In this document: positions 15,599 to 25,100 of the stretch, piece by piece | How positions within the stretch are numbered: the stretch's first letter is position 1 | Layout of the letters: every line of letters starts with the position of its first letter | Assembly: GCA_902488815.1 (NCBI GenBank) | Contig: CABTXP010000001.1 | Span: 60,970 to 124,969, forward strand | Reading direction: 5' to 3' | From: an uncultured Eubacteriales bacterium | GTDB taxonomy: Bacteria; Bacillota; Clostridia; Tissierellales; Peptoniphilaceae | Length of the DNA: 64,000 nucleotides | Made by a program: the position numbers and the translations under genes | The notes under the pieces: model-generated | Database searches by the model: none | What the model was told of the DNA's origin: nothing | Seen by the model: the letters and a program-made list of their open reading frames with translations, nothing else

Positions 15599-17260
15599 CT
15601 AAAATAAACCTTCCACTTTGCCTTCGTCGTCTATGGTCATGTGAATTGCCGCGGGATTTGAATTAAGTCCCGGCATTACCATCATATCTCCAAGTATTGC
15701 CACAATAAATCCTGCGCCGTTTGAAATGTTAAGTTCCGTAATGTGGATTTCAAAACCGTCAGGCGCTCCCAGGACATTCTTGTCGTCGGTAAAGGAATAT
15801 TGTGTCTTTGCCATGCAGATAGGCTGTTTGTCCAAGGCGTTTTTCTCCAACTGTTTAATTTTCTTTTCTGCAGTTTGAGAGTATGTGACCTTGTCCGCTC
15901 TATATATTTCTCTTGCAATGGTCTCGATTTTTTCTTTTACACTTAAATTTTCATCATATAGGACGTGGAAGTCGGATGTCTCTTTATTTAAAGTATCTAC
16001 TGTAAGCTTTGCAAGGTCCGTAGCTCCCTCGCCGCCTTTTTCAAAGCCCTTTATGACTTCGTTTTTAATGCCGTCCTTTGCCAAAAGTTCTCTTACAAAT
16101 TCCACTTCTCTATCCGTGTCGGTATAGAAGTGATTTACAGCACAGATTACAGGCACGCCGAACTTCTTTAAGTTGTCGTAGTGTCTCTTAAAGTTCTTAT
16201 ATCCTTCTTCAATGGCAGGTAAGTTTTCTTCGCCAAGGTCTGTCTTCGGAACTCCGCCGTGCATTTTTAATGCTCTAAGTGTGAGGACAAGAACTGTTAG
16301 GTCAGGTTTTAAATTTCCCTTTCTGCACTTTATGTCGAAAAACTTTTCCGCACCTAAGTCCGCACCGAAGCCCGCCTCGGTAACCACAATGTCTGCAAGT
16401 TTAAGGGCGGTCTGTGTAGCCACTATACTGTTGCAGCCGTGGGCAATGTTGGCAAAGGGTCCGCCGTGAATTATTGCCGGGGTGTTTTCCGTTGTTTGAA
16501 CCAAGTTTGGTTTTAAAGCTTCCTTTAAAAGTATTGTAACGGCGTTTTCAGCCTTTATGTCTCTTGCGTATACAGGTTCGTCTTCCTTGGTGTAGCCTAC
16601 GATTATGTTTCCGATCCTTCTCTTTAAGTCCTTTATATCTTTTGCAAGACATAGGATTGCCATAATTTCACTTGCGGCGGTAATCATAAAGTGTTCTTCA
16701 CGAGGCACCGATGCAAGTTCACCGCCGAGTCCTATGACAATATTTCTAAGAGATCTGTCGTTGACATCAAGTACTCTTTTGAAATTTATTTTTCTCACGT
16801 CGATCTTCGGTTCAAGGCCGTGGTGAATGTGGTTGTCAATTAGTGATGCAAGTAAATTATTTGCACTTGTAATGGCGTGTAAGTCCCCTGTAAAGTGAAG
16901 GTTAATGTCTTCCATGGGAAGGACTTGGGAATAACCTCCTCCTGCCGCACCGCCTTTGATGCCGAATACGGGACCAAGGGAGGGCTCTCTAAGAGCCAAG
17001 ATTGCCGAGGCGCCGATTTTACTTAAGCCTTGTGCAAGGCCGATACTTACCGTGGTCTTCCCTTCCCCTACAGGTGTAGGGCTTATTGCCGTAACTAAAA
17101 CCAATTTCCCCTTCTTGCCTTCAGGCAAATTTTCATAGTTGATCTTCGCCTTGTATCTGCCGTAAAGCTCAAGGTCTTCTTCTTTAAGTGAAAGGTCTTT
17201 TGCAATTTCAGCTATTGGCTTAAGCTCAGTCTCTCTTGCTATTTGAATATCTGATTTCAT
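15599..17260 (-). CDS. fhs: Formate-tetrahydrofolate ligase
   Basis: Interconverts formate plus ATP with 10-formyl-THF; run in reverse it makes ATP from one-carbon units. The 553-residue length is standard. The P-loop PTPVGEGKTTVSIGLAQGL is near residue 65, followed by LREPSLGPVFGIKGGAAGGG near 97 and the folate-site GGPFANIAHGCNS near 290. It overlaps the ftcD gene by 4 nt and lies 8 nt upstream of fchA, so all the steps from formiminoglutamate to formate and ATP are encoded together. Confidence 0.97.
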   Translation of the reverse strand: MKSDIQIARETELKPIAEIAKDLSLKEEDLELYGRYKAKINYENLPEGKKGKLVLVTAISPTPVGEGKTTVSIGLAQGLSKIGASAILALREPSLGPVFGIKGGAAGGGYSQVLPMEDINLHFTGDLHAITSANNLLASLIDNHIHHGLEPKIDVRKINFKRVLDVNDRSLRNIVIGLGGELASVPREEHFMITAASEIMAILCLAKDIKDLKRRIGNIIVGYTKEDEPVYARDIKAENAVTILLKEALKPNLVQTTENTPAIIHGGPFANIAHGCNSIVATQTALKLADIVVTEAGFGADLGAEKFFDIKCRKGNLKPDLTVLVLTLRALKMHGGVPKTDLGEENLPAIEEGYKNFKRHYDNLKKFGVPVICAVNHFYTDTDREVEFVRELLAKDGIKNEVIKGFEKGGEGATDLAKLTVDTLNKETSDFHVLYDENLSVKEKIETIAREIYRADKVTYSQTAEKKIKQLEKNALDKQPICMAKTQYSFTDDKNVLGAPDGFEIHITELNISNGAGFIVAILGDMMVMPGLNSNPAAIHMTIDDEGKVEGLF

Positions 17261-18153
17261 TCCGCCTCCAATAAATTCATTTCAATAATTTGTGAAGTTT
17301 CAAACTCATGGGCTCCCGTATAGTATTTAAAAGTATCTACCAGTGCATCAACAGGTACAAGACCTATGAGCTCTGTGCCAGCAATACTTACGCCGTAGCG
17401 TTTAGCTTCCATCTTTACATTTTCCAAAGCTTGGTAAATCGGTCCTTCTTCATAGTTGACCAAGTTCATTGAAACTTGTGCCAAGTTCTTTTCTTCAAGT
17501 TTTAAGCCGATACCCTTTACGTGGCGAAGGCCGCCGCCAGAGTATCTGACTTTTCTCGCAATGGCCTTTGCAATTTCCACGTCGGATGTATTTAAGTTCA
17601 CGTTAAAAGCTACCAAGTGAAATCTTGCACCCACAGCGACACAGCCGAACTTTTCATTCATAACTTGCGGACCGAAGTCAGGCTTCCACTCCGCTTCCTT
17701 TATCTTTTCATAAAAGCCTTCGTACTGGCCCTTTCTAATGTTTGCAAGGTTAACTCTCTCTTCACATCTGGCATTGTCTTCGTACATGTAAACAGGTATG
17801 TCAAGTTTGCCTATAGCTTCTCCCACTTCTTCAGCAAGAGCCTTACAGTCTTCCACAGTAGCGTTTTGCACCGGCACAAAGGGTATTACGTCCACAGCAC
17901 CCATGCGAGGGTGAGCGCCTTTGTGCTTTCTCATGTCAATGAGTTCGCTTGCAATCTTTACACTTTCCAAAATCGAAGCCTTTAAAGCTTCAGGTTCTCC
18001 CACAACTTCAACCACTGTTCTGTTGTGGTCTTCATCCGGTTGAAAGTCCAAAAGCTTTACACCTTTTTTGCCGCGAAAGGCATCCAAGATCTTTTCAATT
18101 ACACCTCTGTCCTTGCCTTCCGAGTAGTTGGGTATCGACATTATTTTTTTCAT
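17257..18153 (-). CDS. ftcD: Glutamate formimidoyltransferase
   Basis: Moves the formimino group of N-formiminoglutamate to THF in histidine degradation. The 298-residue protein is the transferase half only; the cyclodeaminase half is the separate fchA gene. Recognisable stretches are IPNYSEGKDRGVIEKI at the N-terminus, HNRTVVEVVGEP near residue 43, HKGAHPRMGAVDVIPFVP near 78 and the folate-site RFHLVAFNVNL near 178. The gene overlaps hutH by 4 nt upstream and fhs by 4 nt downstream. Confidence 0.95.
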   Translation of the reverse strand: MKKIMSIPNYSEGKDRGVIEKILDAFRGKKGVKLLDFQPDEDHNRTVVEVVGEPEALKASILESVKIASELIDMRKHKGAHPRMGAVDVIPFVPVQNATVEDCKALAEEVGEAIGKLDIPVYMYEDNARCEERVNLANIRKGQYEGFYEKIKEAEWKPDFGPQVMNEKFGCVAVGARFHLVAFNVNLNTSDVEIAKAIARKVRYSGGGLRHVKGIGLKLEEKNLAQVSMNLVNYEEGPIYQALENVKMEAKRYGVSIAGTELIGLVPVDALVDTFKYYTGAHEFETSQIIEMNLLEAE

Positions 18154-19670
18154 AGTTCCACCTTTTCCATAACTGCATCTAAAATTTTACCCGATGCAAC
18201 CATAGCCGTAGATTTTTCAAGTACATTGTAAAGTTCTACGTCCTTATCTTCCGCCAAAAAGCTTATCTCTTCTCTAATTTTTTTATACGCAACGTCCGTG
18301 CCTTCGCCAAGTTTAAACTCGTCGTTAAAGTCCAAAGCCTGTGCCGCACATACAAGTTCCGTCGCCAAAATTCTCTTTACATTTTCGGCAATGTCTCCCG
18401 CTTTTCTTGCCGCAATAGTTCCCATGGACACAAAGTCTTCCTGATTTTCACAAGATGGAATTGAATCCACACTTGCCGGGTGGGAAAGAATTTTATTTTC
18501 CGATACAAGGGATGCAGCCGTGTATTGCACCAACATAAAGCCCGAGTTAAGGCCCGGTTTTTTTACAAGGAAGGAAGGATAACCTGAAAGAGATCCGTTT
18601 ACCAGTCTCTCCACTCTTCTTTCCGATATACTTCCGATTTCCGCAATGGCAATGCCAAGTAAGTCAAAGGCCTGTGCCAAAGGTTCGCCGTGGAAGTTGC
18701 CACCTGAAAACACTCCGTCCTTTGTGATTAAAGGATTGTCCGTTGCTGAGTTAAGTTCAATTTCCACAAGTTTCTTAACGTGTTCCAAAGAGTCCTTTGA
18801 TGCGCCGTGGACTTGAGGCGCGCAGCGTAGTGAATAGGCATCTTGTACCTTAATCTCTCCCTGTCTTGTAACTTGCTTTGAGCCTTTAAGTAAATTGCGT
18901 AAATTTTTTGCCGTTTCCACTTGACCTGCTTGAGGTCTTGCCAGATGGAGCTCTTCGTTAAAGGCGTCAATGACACCTCTTAAAGCTTCAATTGAAAGAG
19001 CCGCCGCAATGTCCGCCGTCTTTGAAAGTTTTATGCCGTCTATTAAGGCAAGGGCTCCTATAGCTGTAAGTACAGTTGTGCCGTTTATAAGGGCGAGGCC
19101 TTCCTTTGCGTGAAGCTTAATTGTGGGAATGCCCGCCTTTTCCATGGCAACCTTGCCGGGAAGAAGTTCGCCTTCAAAGTATGCCCTTCCAAGTCCCAAG
19201 ATAGGAAGTGCCATGTGTGAAAGAGGTGCCAAGTCGCCGCTTGCTCCCAAGGAACCTTTTTCCGGTATAAAGGGAATTAAGTTCTTGTTAAGCATTTCAA
19301 CAAGTGTCTCCACAAGTTCCAAGGTCACACCTGAGTAGCCTTTGGACAATGAGTTGATTCTTGTTAAAATTATTGCCCTCACTCTCTCTTCTGAAAGAGG
19401 TGCGCCGTAACCCACGCTGTGAGTTCTCAAAATATTTTCCTGTAATGCCGTTCTGTCTTCCTTGTCAATTTTAACTCTCACAAGGGATCCGAAGCCGGTG
19501 TTTACTCCGTAGACGGGAGTTGATTCTTTTTCTATGTCTTCTATAATCTTTCTTGCCGCTTTAATTTTTTCCCTTGCATCTTCAGACAAGGTAACTTTTT
19601 TATATTTTCTTGCCACATCCTCTACATCTTGTAGAGTCAAATGGTTGCCTGTTATTTCCAAAAACTCCAT
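18150..19670 (-). CDS. hutH: Histidine ammonia-lyase
   Basis: First step of histidine degradation, histidine to urocanate plus ammonia. The 506-residue enzyme has the self-forming MIO cofactor site Ala-Ser-Gly in GSLGASGDLAPLSHMA near residue 143, and the active-site Tyr in TPVYGVNTGFGSL near 56. The C-terminal SENKILSHPASVDSIPSCEN stretch identifies HAL rather than a phenylalanine or tyrosine lyase. It begins inside the hisS stop (one base shared), so synthetase and lyase are translated from one message. The next two enzymes of the pathway, hutU and hutI, are not in the window. Confidence 0.95.
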   Translation of the reverse strand: MEFLEITGNHLTLQDVEDVARKYKKVTLSEDAREKIKAARKIIEDIEKESTPVYGVNTGFGSLVRVKIDKEDRTALQENILRTHSVGYGAPLSEERVRAIILTRINSLSKGYSGVTLELVETLVEMLNKNLIPFIPEKGSLGASGDLAPLSHMALPILGLGRAYFEGELLPGKVAMEKAGIPTIKLHAKEGLALINGTTVLTAIGALALIDGIKLSKTADIAAALSIEALRGVIDAFNEELHLARPQAGQVETAKNLRNLLKGSKQVTRQGEIKVQDAYSLRCAPQVHGASKDSLEHVKKLVEIELNSATDNPLITKDGVFSGGNFHGEPLAQAFDLLGIAIAEIGSISERRVERLVNGSLSGYPSFLVKKPGLNSGFMLVQYTAASLVSENKILSHPASVDSIPSCENQEDFVSMGTIAARKAGDIAENVKRILATELVCAAQALDFNDEFKLGEGTDVAYKKIREEISFLAEDKDVELYNVLEKSTAMVASGKILDAVMEKVEL

Positions 19671-20986
19671 TACTTGCTCCTCTTTATTTCTTCAACCAAG
19701 GCATTAAATTCGTACAGGTTTTGTTCCCCAGTCTTCATATTTTTTAAAGTATATAGTTGTTTTTCAACTTCATTTTCTCCGATAACTGCAACATAAGGGA
19801 TGTTTAAATCGTCTGCATACTTAAACTTCTTGCCCATCTTGCCCCCTTCGGTATATATACCGGCGGCCACTCCCACTTCTCTAAGGTCTCTTACAAGTGA
19901 AATGGACTCTTCAATATAGCCTTCCATGGGAATAATAAGTACGTCCACCATGGACTTCTTTTCGCTCTCAATAATGTTCTTCTCTCTCAGTTGATAGAAG
20001 AGCCTCGAAAGTCCGATGGAAATTCCCACGCCGGGAAGTTTTGTCTTGGTATAGTTTGCAGCCAAGTTGTCGTATCTGCCACCTGAGCATACCGATCCAA
20101 GCTCAGGATAGTCGTTTAAAAATGTTTCGTAGACAGTGCCTGTGTAGTAGTCCAGGCCGCGAGCAATTTTAATGTCAATGCCGTAGTTCTTTTCCGTAAT
20201 GCCGAAGTCTTCCATGTACCTTGTCAAAAGGTCAAGCTCCATAACTCCTTCTCTGAACAAGTCCTTGTCAACAGAAAGTTTATTCAAAGCTTCAATAGTC
20301 TCTTCACGTGAACCTTCAATGTTTAAAAATTCTCCGATTTTTTCAACTTGTGTGTCGGTAAGGCCTTCTTCTTTTAAAATTTCAAAGACGGCGTCCTTGC
20401 CGATTTTGTCAAGCTTGTCCACTGTGCGAAGTACTGTTGTAATGTCTTCAATGCCTAAGGAATTATAAAAGCCTGATAAAATTTTTCTGTTGTTCACGTG
20501 GATTTTGAAATTGTCAAAGCCCATCTCTTTAAATATGTCGTAAATAATTACGGGAATTTCTCCGTCGTTTATAATGGACAGCTCCCCGTTACCTATAATG
20601 TCAATGTCACATTGATAGAACTCGCGGAACCTGCCCTTTTGAGCTCTCTCGCCGCGATACACCTTGCCGATTTGATATCTTCTGAAGGGGAAGGACAGTT
20701 CGCTGAAATGTTGGGCCACATATCTTGCAAGGGGCACTGTAAGGTCGAAGCGAAGTGCCATGTCCGTGGAGCCCTTTTCAAATCTGTAGATCTGTGTTTC
20801 AGTTTCGCCGCCCCCTTTTGCAAGGAGCACCTCCGACTTTTCAATCACAGGTGTGTCCAAGGGATAGAAGCCGTGAAACTCGTAGTTCTTTCTAATGATG
20901 TCTTTTAATTTATTAAATAATATTTGGTCTTCGGGAAGCAGTTCTTGAAATCCCGGAAGAGTTGAAGGTTTTACAATGTCGTTCAT
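19670..20986 (-). CDS. hisS: Histidyl-tRNA synthetase
   Basis: Class II synthetase, 438 residues from the ATG at 20986, which has AAGGAGTG 5 nt upstream; an in-frame start 45 nt earlier has none. Motif 1 is near residue 43 (HGFYPLDTPVIEK), motif 2 is RYQIGKVYRGERAQKGRFRE near 107, and the histidine-specific loop is ARGLDYYTGTVYE near 264. The C-terminal anticodon-binding domain has VLIIPMEGYIEES. It is the first gene of the ten-gene operon, with an extended -10 promoter upstream. No T-box leader is visible in the 150 bases before it. Confidence 0.95.
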   Translation of the reverse strand: MNDIVKPSTLPGFQELLPEDQILFNKLKDIIRKNYEFHGFYPLDTPVIEKSEVLLAKGGGETETQIYRFEKGSTDMALRFDLTVPLARYVAQHFSELSFPFRRYQIGKVYRGERAQKGRFREFYQCDIDIIGNGELSIINDGEIPVIIYDIFKEMGFDNFKIHVNNRKILSGFYNSLGIEDITTVLRTVDKLDKIGKDAVFEILKEEGLTDTQVEKIGEFLNIEGSREETIEALNKLSVDKDLFREGVMELDLLTRYMEDFGITEKNYGIDIKIARGLDYYTGTVYETFLNDYPELGSVCSGGRYDNLAANYTKTKLPGVGISIGLSRLFYQLREKNIIESEKKSMVDVLIIPMEGYIEESISLVRDLREVGVAAGIYTEGGKMGKKFKYADDLNIPYVAVIGENEVEKQLYTLKNMKTGEQNLYEFNALVEEIKRSK

Positions 20987-21005
20987 ACAATCACTCCTTA
21001 ATAAA

Positions 21006-21014
21006 AGTATAGCA
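21006..21014 (-). promoter_or_regulatory. Extended -10 promoter candidate of hisS operon
   Basis: TGCTATACT on the minus strand, about 20 nt before the hisS start codon, has the TGn-TATACT form of an extended -10 element. No good -35 hexamer accompanies it. Confidence 0.45.
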
Positions 21015-21142
21015 TAAACACGAGTTTTCAAAGTATTAACTTGCGTAAATTTCCCATGCTTTAATCAAGATACAGTGTTAAAATAATAATGTAGAGATTT
21101 TGGGTAACAATATACCGACTATAATAATAAGCAGGTGATTTA

Positions 21143-21955
21143 ATGAAATGGCAGAATAGAAAGAGAAGCGGAAATGTAAGAAGAGGCGGCGGCGCGGCAG
21201 GCTTGGGTATCGGAGGAATTGTACTTGTAATTATAGTAACTCTTTTGGGCGGAAACCCTCTGCCTTTAATTACGGGAGGAACCTTGGCAGGTCCTCAAGA
21301 AACTACGACGGAACTTAGAGACGACAGAGACCAATTCTTGGCAGTAGTGCTTCAAGATACGGAAGATGCATGGAACGAAATATTTAATGACTACGGCATG
21401 GAATATAAAGAACCTCAACTTGTCCTCTATGACAAGGGCGTTCAGACCAAGTGCGGATCGGCCACGTCACAAGTAGGACCTTTCTACTGCTCGGGAGATG
21501 AGACTGTCTATATTGACACAACCTTCTACGACGATTTGAAAAAGACCTTTGATGCCCCGGGAGACTTTGCCTTCGCCTATGTCTTGGCGCACGAAGTAGG
21601 TCATCACGTGCAAAACCAATTGGGCATTATGAATCAGGTCTATGCACAGAAGAGCTCTTTAAGTGAAGAGGAGTTTAACAAACTTTCAGTAAAGCTTGAA
21701 CTGCAGGCGGATTATTTTGCCGGTGTCTTTGCAAAATATATACAGGGCAAGGGCTACTTGGAAGAAGGAGACATTGACGAGGCGCTTAATGCAGCCGCAG
21801 GTGTAGGCGACGACCGCATACAGGAGATGACCACGGGAGAAATCAGACCTGACAAATTCACCCACGGCACAAGTGAGCAGCGCAAGGAATGGTTTGTGCG
21901 CGGAATGAAGTACGGCGACATAGAACACTCGGACACATTTTCAGAAATAAAATAA
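21143..21955 (+). CDS. Neutral zinc metallopeptidase (YpfJ type)
   Basis: A 270-residue membrane-anchored protein of the putative neutral zinc metallopeptidase family (PF04228). A basic, glycine-rich N-terminus (MKWQNRKRSGNVRRGGG) is followed by one membrane segment near residues 20-45. The extracytoplasmic domain carries the zinc site HEVGHHVQNQLG near residue 152, with the downstream ligand Glu in ELQADYFAGVFA near 188. The family's proteolytic activity is little characterised. The stop lies right before a strong terminator, so it is a single-gene transcript. Confidence 0.92.
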   Translation: MKWQNRKRSGNVRRGGGAAGLGIGGIVLVIIVTLLGGNPLPLITGGTLAGPQETTTELRDDRDQFLAVVLQDTEDAWNEIFNDYGMEYKEPQLVLYDKGVQTKCGSATSQVGPFYCSGDETVYIDTTFYDDLKKTFDAPGDFAFAYVLAHEVGHHVQNQLGIMNQVYAQKSSLSEEEFNKLSVKLELQADYFAGVFAKYIQGKGYLEEGDIDEALNAAAGVGDDRIQEMTTGEIRPDKFTHGTSEQRKEWFVRGMKYGDIEHSDTFSEIK

Positions 21956-21977
21956 AAGGACTTCGGTCCTTTTTTTG
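21955..21977 (+). terminator. Terminator of the zinc metallopeptidase gene
   Basis: AAAGGAC-TTCG-GTCCTTT, a seven-pair stem with a stable UUCG loop and a T tract. Confidence 0.9.
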
Positions 21978-22102
21978 TTGCGCATTTAAATTCTTTTCAT
22001 TGTCACAATAATTTAACTCCTTCTTTACGTAGATAATACGAAAGCAATAAACTATTCTCATAAGATGTTCACGATAAAGAAGAGAAAAATTAAGGAGGAA
22101 TT

Positions 22103-25100
22103 ATGAAAAATTTTAAAAAAAATGTATCTCTTTTATTATGCGTCTTAATGCTGATTCAAATATTTTCAGCGACAGGCGTATTCGCATTGGGAACAAACAG
22201 CTCCCTCGTTGACGAGGGAGAGAATGCAAGAAGAACGCCGGAAACTTTTATGAGGCTTAGGGCCAACGCTCCTTCCCCGGACAGAAGCGACGGAACAATA
22301 CCGATAGCAGAGGCCAGGACCAAGGCCAAAGATACCTTGGTGAAAGTAAAAGGTATTATAACTTTTATGGACCAATACAACGTCGTTATCCAAGATGATA
22401 CTGCAGGGATAAATATACACTATACTTTAGGTAAATCAGAATTCAGTCTTGGAGACGAGGTAATGTTTGAAGGTAAAATCGGCTCATACAACGGTTTACT
22501 TCAAATTGAATACAATAACCAAAAGTTACAAAAAATTGATAAGGACATTACTTTGCCGGAACCTTCCGAGATAACTGTTGAAGAACTAAAAGCAAATGGT
22601 GAAAAATATGAATCTCAAAGAGTTTTAATAAAAGACTTTACTGTCGGCAAAATTTTCTTTCAAGGAAAGTCTGTCAATGTAGTACAAGAAGGCAAATCCA
22701 TCGCTCTTTTTGACAGAGACATTAATAAAGTTAAGAATTTCAAAGATTTTGTCGACGATAACAGCGACAAAAAAGTTCAAGGAATTTTTGTAGTCGGAGA
22801 ATTTACAACCGGCAGTACTCCCAATTACCAACTAAATCTTGCAGATCTTGCAGATGTTAAGTTGGTTGAAGAAACTCCCCAAATTCAAACCTTATCAATT
22901 AAAGAGGCCTCGGACCTGAAAGGACAGGACATAGTTGTCAAGACTGAAGGCGTAGTAACTTTTAAAGACAACCATTACTTTTTTATTCAAGACGAAACTG
23001 CCGGAATGGCCATTTACGTTTTAGACGCTACCGAAGATATATATCCTGAGTTGAAACTTGGAGACAAAGTAACTGTCTCAGGTAATGCCATTGACCTTGA
23101 CGGTGAATACTGGAGAGACAATGTAGAGGTTGTAGATAAATCGGATGGAACTCTTCCTCAACCTATAAATACGTATGTAAGCAGCATTCTCAATAACGGC
23201 ACGAATTTTGAAGCCAAAAGGGTGTCTATAAAATCTCTAAAGGTGGAATCAATTGCCGGAGATACAATCACTGTAAGTAAAGACGGCAAGACAATTGATA
23301 TTTTTGACAGAGGTGCAAAAAATCCTTTTAATCTAAAAAAAGGAGATGACATTGATGTCACAGGTGTTGTTGAAAACTTTAACTACGGCGGTTCAACTGC
23401 GGACTACAAATTGAGAATTACTGAATGTAAGATCAATAAAAGCGTTGAAGCTTCAAATATTATTTCGATTGAAAGTGCAAGAGCCAAAGCTGCGGGAGAA
23501 AGTGTAAAGGTTAAAGGCATTGTAACTTTTATAGACGAAAACAATGTCATTATCCAAGACTCTACTGCAGGAATCGACATACACTACAAGAACGGCGCAT
23601 CTAAATTTGCCTTGGGGGATGAAGTAATAGCTGAAGGAACAGTCGGAGAGTTCAACCATCTTCTTCAAATCGAACCCGTTAAGGTGGAAAAAATATCTGC
23701 AGACAATGAACTTCCTACACCTGTTGAAATAAAAATTGCAGATCTTTTGAAAGACCCTGAAAAATATGAGTCTCAAAGAGTTTTAATAAAAAATGCAACA
23801 GTTAAAGACAATAAACCGACCGATTGGAATGTACCTTTAGAACAAGAAGGCAAAACTATGAGCCTTTTTGACAGAAAAAGAGTTAATTCTAAAGACTTAA
23901 CCTCAGGAAAAAAAGTCGACATTATTTGCGTAGTGGGACAACATTCAAAGACTACCGCTGCAGAAGGATACCAACTGAGACTTGCAAGCCCTGAGCATGT
24001 GACATTAATAAGTGATGCCGAACCTACAGACCCGACGGCAAGTGCATCAAAATTATTTACCAAAGAAACACTTGACAAATACGGTGTGAAATTAATACCC
24101 GAAGTATTAAAGCTTCCAAAGGACTCTGAAACCACAGTTATAGGTGTTGCAACATACGACTCCTATGGCGGAAACAAAATCTTTATCCAAGACATTGTAA
24201 ACGACGAAATTGTGGGATACCTTTTATTCGGACCTTCAGACCCGGTTGAAATCGGAGACATAGTTGTGGCGACAGGAGTAGCTACAGACTTCTACGGACT
24301 GCCTGAACTTGGAAATATTTCCACAGTAAGAGTTATAGGAAGAGATACTGAAACATTCAAAGAGCCTCAAAATATTTCCGTATCGGAATTTAATACAAAC
24401 GGAGCTAAGTACGTAAACGAATGGATAAGAATCAACGACTTGGTGCTTCCCACATATAACGGCTCAGGCGGAATTACTTTCAAAGGACAAAACGGCGGAC
24501 AAGTTGCAGGATACAGAGTGTCTTCCTACCCGGTAGGAGTAAAGGAAGGAGAAGTTGTAGACATAATCGGAGCAGGCGGCAAACACTATGACAACATTCA
24601 AATAGATATAGGACATACAAAAGACTATATTGTAAAGAATGACAACTTGGCTCCTTTTGTAGAACTTCCTGAAAGTCCCCTACCTGCAAAAATAGGCAGC
24701 GACTACGAATTTCAATTTAATGTATATGACAATTTGGCAGTAGATAAAGTAAATATAAAATACTTCGTCGAAGGTAAAGAACAAGATGCCAAGATCGAAA
24801 CCCTTGAAGGAGCGGACAGCACCATCTATAAGATTGTCATCCCCGCGTCATTTATTAAAGGCGAAAAAATTCAACTTAACATTGAAGCGACAGACAAGGC
24901 CGGAAATAAAAGTACAGGCTACTATTACGCCCCCTTTGAATACGAAACTTCAACTAAAGTTGCGAGCCCTTATTTAATAAATATCGACTCCAAGCCGAGA
25001 GTTACGGAAATAACTCCCGAGTCAATGAGCGAAGTTTTGGATACAAAGAGACCTGAAATAACTGCAAAGATTGTAGGAGAAAATAATCCGACAGTAACAC

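Noticed and set aside
17617..17985. 122-codon frame antisense to ftcD, and similar long antisense frames at 6675-7361, 56104-56511 and 60532-60969
   Set aside because: They lie opposite well-supported genes, have low-complexity or Cys/Ser/Leu-rich composition typical of shadow frames, and lack ribosome binding sites.
20987..21142. T-box leader upstream of hisS
   Set aside because: The region is short and shows no AGGGTGGNACCGCG-like T-box sequence or specifier stem.
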